64,000 bases of DNA from Bifidobacterium criceti (GTDB lineage Bacteria > Actinomycetota > Actinomycetes > Actinomycetales > Bifidobacteriaceae): positions 1 to 64,000 of the forward strand of contig NZ_MVOH01000013.1 in NCBI RefSeq assembly GCF_002286935.1, read 5' to 3'. Shown piece after piece: positions 58,384 to 64,000 of the stretch. How positions within the stretch are numbered: position 1 is the first letter of the stretch; each line of letters starts with the position of its first letter. A model generated the notes under the pieces. The model saw only the letters and a program-made list of their open reading frames with translations. It was not told where the DNA came from and did not search any database. Position numbers and translations under genes: made by a program.

Positions 58384-59706
58384 ATGGCTCACGTCATCGA
58401 TTTCAAGGAAGCCGGATTCGATTCCGTGCTCGATGAATTGCAATGGCGCGGGTTGATCTCGCAATCCACCGACAGGGATCGACTCGCCGAGACATTGAAC
58501 GGGGAGCCGATCCACTATTATTGCGGTTTTGATCCGACCGCACCGTCACTGCACATCGGCAACCTTGTGCAGCTCATCATCATGCGCCATCTGCAAGAGG
58601 CGGGGCACCATCCAATCGCGCTCGTCGGAGGCGCCACCGGTCTCATCGGCGATCCGCGACAGTCGGGCGAACGCATCCTCAACCCGAAGGACGTCGTCGA
58701 GCAGTGGTGCGAACGCCTGCGCATCCAAATCGGCGACATCCTCGTGCAGGAAGGCGACAATCCGGTGACCTTCGTGTCCAACTACGATTGGACCGCGACG
58801 ATGAACGTGCTTGATTTCCTACGTGACGTCGGCAAGAACTTCCGTGTCGGCACGATGCTCTCGAAGGACATCGTCGCGCGTAGGCTCAATTCCGAGGAAG
58901 GCATCTCCTTCACCGAATTCAGCTACCAAGTGCTCCAGGGCAATGATTTCCTGCATCTGTATGATCACTTCGACTGCGTCCTCGAGCTTGGCGGCTCCGA
59001 CCAGTGGGGCAACCTCACGTCCGGACTCGACCTCATCCACAAGGTGCGCGGTGTCAATGTGAACGTCATGGCGAGCCCGATCATCACCGATGCCACCGGT
59101 AAGAAATTCGGCAAGTCCGAAGGCAACGCCGTGTGGCTCGACGGCACGATGCTCAGCCCGTACAAGTTCTACCAGTTCTGGGTCAACCGTCCCGACGCCG
59201 AAATGGAAAGCCTGCTCAAGGCGTTCACGTTCCTGCCGAAGAGCGAGATCGAACGGCTCATCGAATCGACCGAGACGAATCCGGGTGCTCGTGAAGCTCA
59301 GCGCACGCTCGCCTGGGAGGTCACGAGTCTTGTGCATGGCGAGGATGCGACGCGTCAGGCGATTGAAGCTTCCACAGCACTCTTCGGACGTGGCGGTGAT
59401 GTGACGGCAATCGACGAGGCTGTGCTCGAAGCCGCGCTCGAAGGACTCAAAGTCGAGGATGAACAAGGCGCGAAGACCTTCGCGAAAGCCGCATCCGGTG
59501 ACCGTGTGAGTGAGGCTGGTGTCAAGGCTGGCCTGTTCAAATCAATCTCCGAAGCGAGGAAGACGATCAAATCGGGCGGTGTATACCTCAACAACGTGCG
59601 CGTCGAGGATGAGGAGCAGCTGCTCGACGGCGACGATTTCCTTCAGGGGAGGTTCGCGATCCTGCGCCGTGGCAAGAAGGCGCTCGGCGTCGTCGAACTT
59701 GGCTGA
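58384..59706 (+). CDS. tyrS: Tyrosyl-tRNA synthetase
   Basis: 440 residues, class I. HIGH-type motif [14 protein letters not shown], tyrosine pocket [35 protein letters not shown]-type loop [13 protein letters not shown], and a C-terminal S4 RNA-binding domain ([20 protein letters not shown]). ATG 58384 has AGGAG 9 nt upstream; ATG 58375 is in frame. Length normal. Confidence 0.96.
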   Translation: MAHVIDFKEAGFDSVLDELQWRGLISQSTDRDRLAETLNGEPIHYYCGFDPTAPSLHIGNLVQLIIMRHLQEAGHHPIALVGGATGLIGDPRQSGERILNPKDVVEQWCERLRIQIGDILVQEGDNPVTFVSNYDWTATMNVLDFLRDVGKNFRVGTMLSKDIVARRLNSEEGISFTEFSYQVLQGNDFLHLYDHFDCVLELGGSDQWGNLTSGLDLIHKVRGVNVNVMASPIITDATGKKFGKSEGNAVWLDGTMLSPYKFYQFWVNRPDAEMESLLKAFTFLPKSEIERLIESTETNPGAREAQRTLAWEVTSLVHGEDATRQAIEASTALFGRGGDVTAIDEAVLEAALEGLKVEDEQGAKTFAKAASGDRVSEAGVKAGLFKSISEARKTIKSGGVYLNNVRVEDEEQLLDGDDFLQGRFAILRRGKKALGVVELG

Positions 59707-59754
59707 CCCGGCGGCACGCACAAGCCACCGATACAGGGCAGGGTGAATGCGATG

Positions 59755-59895
59755 TGATGTGTGCAACCTGTACGAGGGCAACACCACAGTCGCTGCCCGT
59801 AAGCAAATGGGTGGTGTTGCCCGTAAGCGAATGGAGGATGCCGCCCGTAGGCAACAGGCAGCAAATGGATGGTGCCACCCGTAACATGGGCAGCT
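59755..59895 (-). repeat. Dispersed-repeat block after tyrS
   Basis: Copies caacctgtacg (59763), gctgcccgtaagc (59793), gttgcccgtaagc (59817), gccgcccgtagg (59841), gccacccgtaac (59874), mostly 24-30 bp apart and in one orientation. Confidence 0.75.
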
Positions 59896-60024
59896 CCATA
59901 CGGATGACGCTTTTGCACACTTAGAGCCGAAACACGAGGCCGCGGCCGCGTATTGGCTACACTAGAAGGCAATGACGAACGGGGCGGGCGCAATGCCCGC
60001 CTCTTGATTGAAAAAGGTACGAAC

Positions 60025-61791
60025 ATGGCAGACGAACGCGGATCACAGCATCATTCCCAGGGCGGCAACCGCCGCTACGGATCGGGCAACGGCGGCCAGC
60101 GCCGCAATTCCGGCGGTGGATTCCGTTCCCGCGACGGCAAGCGTGGCTCGAACTTCCACCGCGGCAACCAGGGTGGAAGTGGCAGGAACTTCAACCGTCG
60201 CGCGAATGGTGGCGGAAGGAACAACGATTTCCGCCGCGACGGTGAGGGCGGCGAGTTCCGTCGTGATGGTGACGGCCAGCAGCGCCGTTTCCACCGCAAT
60301 GGCGGCAGCGGCAATGGCTACCGTTCCGGCAACCGTTTCCATGGACGTGACGACGAGCGTGGTGGAAATCGCCGCAATTTCCGTCACAACGATGGGGAAC
60401 GTCGTGACTTCCGTCGTGATGGTGAACGCGGTGGGCAGCGTCGTGATTTCCGTCGTGACGATGGCGAGCGTCGCAATTTCCGTCATAATGATGGGGAGCG
60501 TCGTGATTTCCGTCGTGACGATGGCGAACGTCGCAATTTCCGTCACAACGATGGCGACCGCCGTGACTTCCATCATGACGATAACGACCGCCGTGACTTC
60601 CGCGGACGTGATGGACAGCGCGGCCATGACGGCGGCCGTCATGACGACCGCAGGCGCAACGACCGTAGCAACGACCGACGCAACCCGCGTTACAACGACG
60701 AGGGGCGCGCCGCGCATCATGACCGCAAGCGCGCGGAATATATGTCGCATTCGCGCAGGAATTCGGACGGCACTGTCAGCTTCCCGTCGCAGAACCCGTA
60801 CACGGACCGCAGGCCGGGCGAACCGGTCATGCCGAAGGGCCTCGAATGGAGCATGCTGAGCAAGGACGAGCGCGAACGTCTGCGCGGCCTTGCGAAGGAA
60901 CACGCCGAGAACATCGGCCTGCACATCCTCGCCGCATACACGCTCGAAGCGAACGACCCGCAGGCCGCGCTCGCGCATGCGAAGTGGGCGGCCAAGCAGG
61001 CCTCGCGCGTCGACATCGCCCGCGAGACACTCGCAATGGTCGCGTACCGCCAAGGCGACTACAAGCTTGCGTTGCGCGAGTTCCAGACCGCGTTCCGCAT
61101 GAACGGCTACCTCGATTACCTGCCGTTCATGGCCGATTGCGAGCGTGGACTTGACAAGCCGAAGAAGGCCATCGAAATCGCGTTGTCGGACAACGCGAAG
61201 CGCCTCACCGGCGAAGCGAAGGCCGAGATGTTCCTCGTCTACGCCGGCGCGCTCAACGACATGGGCATGACGAACCAAGCGATCGAGGTCGTCTCGAAAC
61301 TCGTACATGCCAAGGGTCTCGCGGGCGAATACCGCATGCGCGCCGCGCAGGCGGAACAGTACTTCCTGTCCGAGGCGGGACGCGACGACGAAGCCGTCGC
61401 ACTCGACGAACTCATCGACGATCTCGAGGCGCGCTATGCGGACGTCGACGAGGAAGAGACAAGCGACGATTTCGTCGTCGACTACGACGTCGAGGACCTC
61501 CCCGAGGACCTGCAGGCGAAGCTTGGCGTGACACCGGACGACGCACAGTACGCACCGCTTGACGACGAGGATGGTGTCAATATGGACGACGAGACGCGCA
61601 TCCCCGAGGAGGAGCAGCGCGCGGGTGCGGAAATGGACATCGATCCCGCGCAAATGCAGGAGCGCAACAGCCGCCGTGACGAGGAAGGTGTGATGGGCGA
61701 CCCCGATCTCACCGACGCCGAGGACGACGCGAACGAGGAGGACGTCGAAGTCGGCGATTACGAAGAGCAGCTCAAGAGCGAAACGGAGTGA
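60025..61791 (+). CDS. TPR protein with Arg/Asp/Gly-rich disordered repeat N-terminus
   Basis: 588 residues. Residues 1-~235 are disordered: Gly/Asn/Arg-rich first (GGNRRYGSGNGGQRRN), then tandem decapeptides of type RRDFRRDDGE / RRNFRHNDGE (residues ~110-200). The middle (~265-480) is helical TPR-like (GLHILAAYTLEANDPQAALAHAKWAAKQ, DYKLALREFQTAFRMNGYLDYL). The C-terminus is very acidic (DDEDGVNMDDETRIPEEEQ). The Arg/Gly/Asp-rich part could bind RNA and the acidic tail could compete with it; this is inference. ATG 60025 has AAAAAGG 7 nt upstream. Followed by a HAD gene 7 bp later. Confidence 0.7.
   Translation: MADERGSQHHSQGGNRRYGSGNGGQRRNSGGGFRSRDGKRGSNFHRGNQGGSGRNFNRRANGGGRNNDFRRDGEGGEFRRDGDGQQRRFHRNGGSGNGYRSGNRFHGRDDERGGNRRNFRHNDGERRDFRRDGERGGQRRDFRRDDGERRNFRHNDGERRDFRRDDGERRNFRHNDGDRRDFHHDDNDRRDFRGRDGQRGHDGGRHDDRRRNDRSNDRRNPRYNDEGRAAHHDRKRAEYMSHSRRNSDGTVSFPSQNPYTDRRPGEPVMPKGLEWSMLSKDERERLRGLAKEHAENIGLHILAAYTLEANDPQAALAHAKWAAKQASRVDIARETLAMVAYRQGDYKLALREFQTAFRMNGYLDYLPFMADCERGLDKPKKAIEIALSDNAKRLTGEAKAEMFLVYAGALNDMGMTNQAIEVVSKLVHAKGLAGEYRMRAAQAEQYFLSEAGRDDEAVALDELIDDLEARYADVDEEETSDDFVVDYDVEDLPEDLQAKLGVTPDDAQYAPLDDEDGVNMDDETRIPEEEQRAGAEMDIDPAQMQERNSRRDEEGVMGDPDLTDAEDDANEEDVEVGDYEEQLKSETE
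60360..60610 (+). repeat. 30/60-bp tandem repeats coding RRxFRxxDGE decapeptides
   Basis: About eight 30-bp units alternate between RRDFRRDDGE and RRNFRHNDGE forms, giving a 60-bp higher-order repeat (for example 60441-60500 versus 60501-60560, nearly identical). Length variation between strains is likely. Confidence 0.85.
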
Positions 61792-61798
61792 CGACAGC

Positions 61799-62884
61799 GT
61801 GCTGAAATCAACGGACACACCGCTCTCGCGACGTTACCGTCTTGCACTGCTCGACCTTGACGGCGTCGTGTATTATGGCAAACAACCGGTCGCGTACGCG
61901 GCGGACAGCATCCGTGCGGCCGAACGTCTTGGCATGACAATCGAATACACGACGAACAATTCGTCGCGCATGCAGGAGACGGTCGCCGAGCAGCTGCGCG
62001 GTTTCGGACTCGACGTCGCGGCTTGGCAGGTGATCACGTCGTCCGTCGTCGCCGCGCGCATGGTCGCGCGGCACGTGGGCGCGGGAGCGGACGTGTTCGT
62101 TGTCGGTGCGGACCATCTGCGCGACGAAGTGCGCAAGGCCGGACTCGCGATCGTCGAACGCGGTGTCGACGGGGCGGGTGCCGCGCCGCAGGCGGTCATC
62201 CAGGGATGGTATCCGCAGATGACATGGCAGCAGCTCGCCGAAGCGTCGTTCGCGGTCGAACGTGGCGCGAAGTATTTTGTGACGAACCGTGATCTGACGA
62301 TTCCACGTGAGCATGGCGTCGCACCGGGATGCGGGTCGATGATCCAGTCGGTCATCAACGCGACGGGCGTCGAACCGCTTGGATCGGCCGGCAAACCACA
62401 ATCGGCGATGTATGACGAGGCGCGCATGCTCGCGGCGCACGACGGCGAGGACATGGTCTCCATCGAAGGCAGCCTCGCGATCGGCGACAGGCTCGACACG
62501 GACATCGAAGCCGGCAACCGCGGCGGATACGATTCGCTTCTCGTGCTTACGGGCGTCACCGATCCTGACCTGCTCATCCGCGCGCCGAAGGAGCTGCGGC
62601 CGACATATGTCGCACTTGACCTGCGTGGCCTCAACGAGGCTCAGCCCGCGGTCGTCCGCGACGGGGACGTGTCCGCACCCGCTGGCGATGCGCGCGGTGA
62701 CGTATACGTGTGCCGTGGCGCGAAGGCGTGGTTCGCCGATGACGCGCTCGTCGTCGACGATACGACGAGCGTCGACGCGCTGCGTGCGGCGTGCACGCTT
62801 GGATGGCGGCTGCGCGACGATGGCATTGACCTTGACACCATCGCGTTGCCGGACTTCGATTTCACCAATGCCGCAGGAGCGTGA
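61799..62884 (+). CDS. HAD-superfamily phosphatase, NagD type
   Basis: 361 residues. Motif I LALLDLDGVVYYG, motif II YTTNNSSR, type IIA cap domain (~75-190), motif III around GSAGKPQSAM and motif IV SLAIGDRLDTDIEAGNRGG. The last ~100 residues (VYVCRGAKAWFADDALVVDDTTSVDALRAACTLGWRL) are an extra domain seen in some actinobacterial members. Substrate unknown (NagD enzymes dephosphorylate nucleotides or sugar phosphates). GTG 61799 starts 7 bp after the TPR gene; the TlyA gene follows directly. Confidence 0.85.
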   Translation: MLKSTDTPLSRRYRLALLDLDGVVYYGKQPVAYAADSIRAAERLGMTIEYTTNNSSRMQETVAEQLRGFGLDVAAWQVITSSVVAARMVARHVGAGADVFVVGADHLRDEVRKAGLAIVERGVDGAGAAPQAVIQGWYPQMTWQQLAEASFAVERGAKYFVTNRDLTIPREHGVAPGCGSMIQSVINATGVEPLGSAGKPQSAMYDEARMLAAHDGEDMVSIEGSLAIGDRLDTDIEAGNRGGYDSLLVLTGVTDPDLLIRAPKELRPTYVALDLRGLNEAQPAVVRDGDVSAPAGDARGDVYVCRGAKAWFADDALVVDDTTSVDALRAACTLGWRLRDDGIDLDTIALPDFDFTNAAGA

Positions 62885-62885
62885 G

Positions 62886-63629
62886 GTGGCGCGCAGCGAA
62901 CGTCTCGATGTCATGATGACGATGCGTGCGTTGGCGCCTTCGCGCGCGAAGGCACGCCGACTCGTCGACGACGGCCACGTGTATGTGGATGGGGCGCGCG
63001 CGGCGAAGGCGTCGATGAAAGTGGATGATGGCGCGCGCATTGACGTGCGCGGCGCCGATGACTACGTCTCGCGCGGCGCATACAAACTGCTTGGTGCATT
63101 CGATGTGTTCTCCGCTTACGGGCTGCAACCGCCGCAGGACCTTGACTGCCTTGACATCGGCGCGTCGACGGGTGGGTTCTGCGACGTGCTGTTGCGTGGG
63201 GGAGCGCGGCATGTCGTCGCGCTCGACGTCGGCCACGGGCAGCTTGACAAGCGTATCGCCGACGACGCGCGCATCATCGAGATGAGCGGTGTCAACATCC
63301 GCGATGTCGGCGTGCACGATCTTCCTTACCGGCCGCAGATGGTCGTCTCGGATGTCTCATTCATCTCACTCACATACGTCGTACCGGTCGTGGCGCGTAT
63401 CGCCGCACCCGGTGCGCATATCGTGCTGCTCGTCAAACCACAGTTCGAAGTGGGACGTGACGGGCTCGGCAAACATGGCGTCGTCACCGATCCTGACAAG
63501 CGCGAGGCCGCGTTGCGTAAAATCGAGGACTGTGTGCACGCTTACGGGATGCATGTTGTCGCGGCCTCACCCTCGCCGATCGAAGGCACCCACGGCAACG
63601 CCGAATACCTGTTGTATGCGCGCGCGTAG
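62886..63629 (+). CDS. tlyA: TlyA family rRNA methyltransferase (hemolysin-like)
   Basis: 247 residues. N-terminal S4 domain (RLDVMMTMRALAPSRAKARRLVDDGHVYVDG), then an FtsJ-type methyltransferase: CLDIGASTGGFCDVLLRGGARHVVALDVGHGQL (SAM site), MVVSDVSFISLTYVVP, LLVKPQFEVGRDGLGKHGVV. TlyA proteins methylate 2'-OH groups in 16S and 23S rRNA. GTG 62886 has AGGAG 6 nt upstream, better than ATG 62868 inside the HAD gene. Confidence 0.92.
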   Translation: MARSERLDVMMTMRALAPSRAKARRLVDDGHVYVDGARAAKASMKVDDGARIDVRGADDYVSRGAYKLLGAFDVFSAYGLQPPQDLDCLDIGASTGGFCDVLLRGGARHVVALDVGHGQLDKRIADDARIIEMSGVNIRDVGVHDLPYRPQMVVSDVSFISLTYVVPVVARIAAPGAHIVLLVKPQFEVGRDGLGKHGVVTDPDKREAALRKIEDCVHAYGMHVVAASPSPIEGTHGNAEYLLYARA

Positions 63630-63875
63630 CGTCATGCGTGCGTTGTGGCGTCACGCGCGCGTTGTGCGTCATGCTTACGGGCAGCAGTGTGCAGTGTGCT
63701 TTGTGCTTACGGGCAGTGGTGTGCGTCCATGCTGTTATGGGTAACATCCTCTGTTGTGTTAGGGGTCGTACGTAGGAACCGCACTGTGTCCGCTACGGGT
63801 GGTGGTGTTTTGGATACTCAAAATCGTGCGGATTGTGTTATCCGTTGCGGGGCGTATGACCTTGCCCACATCATC
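63630..63875 (+). repeat. Dispersed-repeat block after tlyA
   Basis: No gene seen to the window end. Copies cttacgggcagcagtg (63672), cttacgggcagtgg (63706), gttatgggtaac (63733), gctacgggtggtgg (63791) in one orientation, ~30-50 bp apart. Confidence 0.7.
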
Positions 63876-63936
63876 GTAGTGGTCGGCGGCGTTATCGGCA
63901 GCACTTCCTGCTGCCGATAACGCCGCCGACCACTAC
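63876..63936. repeat. 27-bp perfect inverted repeat (long hairpin)
   Basis: Arms 63876-63902 and 63910-63936 are exact reverse complements with a 7-nt loop. Each arm includes gttatcggcagc, a form of the dispersed repeat. No T-run follows on either strand. Confidence 0.95.
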
Positions 63937-64000
63937 GCGGAATCCATCATGACGATTCGCGCACGTCACTCACCCGTATCACTTCATATGATGAACTCAT

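Overview
The window looks like a chromosomal segment of a Bifidobacterium or a very close relative. The evidence is high-GC actinobacterial coding DNA, an argC-J-B-D-F-R-G-H cluster, a pheST pair preceded by a SpoU/TrmH methyltransferase, a long NAD-dependent LigA, a polyphosphate glucokinase, DUF4191 and DUF3043 membrane proteins, and ECF vitamin transporters. The species cannot be named from sequence alone. No rRNA, tRNA, CRISPR array, cas gene or phage module was seen.

Layout. 1-1.5 kb: the end of an IS21-type element that has cut off the 5' part of an IS1249-like (IS256 family) transposase. 1.7-5.3 kb: FMN riboswitch, RibU-type ECF-S protein and a single-chain EcfA-EcfA'-EcfT fusion (riboflavin uptake). 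5.6-19 kb: polyphosphate glucokinase, a PLP aminotransferase with a huge repeat-derived insert, an orphan ABC ATPase, a polytopic membrane protein divergent from a large TPR protein, ligA, and an Mrp/ApbC ATPase with another repeat-derived insert. 19-26.5 kb (minus strand): TPP riboswitch with YkoE-type ECF-S, glnA, DUF4191, a dihydrolipoyl-dehydrogenase-like flavoprotein, DUF3043. 27-31 kb: M20 dipeptidase, a 53-residue Cys-containing peptide, a NarL-type histidine kinase and a convergent LuxR-type response regulator. 31-34.7 kb: second TPP riboswitch, second YkoE and a second EcfA-EcfA'-EcfT fusion. 35-37.6 kb: a MacB-like ABC exporter whose permease has an N-terminal frameshift. 38-45.6 kb: rRNA/tRNA methyltransferase, pheS, pheT, two proteins of unknown function. 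46-57 kb: arginine biosynthesis with ARG boxes before argC and argG. 57-64 kb: HD-domain protein, tyrS, RD-rich TPR protein, NagD-type HAD phosphatase, TlyA.

The most unusual property is a short, near-palindromic word, roughly RTGCYDCCSGTAAS (reverse complement STTACSGGHRGCAY, core TACCGGTA/TACGGGTA). It fills almost every intergenic gap, often as degenerate tandem blocks with a 17-27 bp period and one orientation per block, and it also lies in frame inside genes. There it makes up long Thr-Gly-Ser/Asn or Leu-Pro-Ala linkers in the aminotransferase, Mrp, RibU, both ECF fusions, the ABC permease and the ArgD N-terminus. Paired inverted copies form perfect hairpins or palindromes (2641-2692, 17386-17413, 34679-34716, 48919-48954, 63876-63936). 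This behaves like a HIP1/STRR-type dispersed repeat family that is still reshaping genes. I know of no description of it, but I could not search.

A second candidate system is the peptide / histidine kinase / response regulator group at 28.4-30.7 kb, which has the layout of a peptide-sensing two-component circuit. All functional calls rest on reading motifs by eye; no alignment or database search was run.
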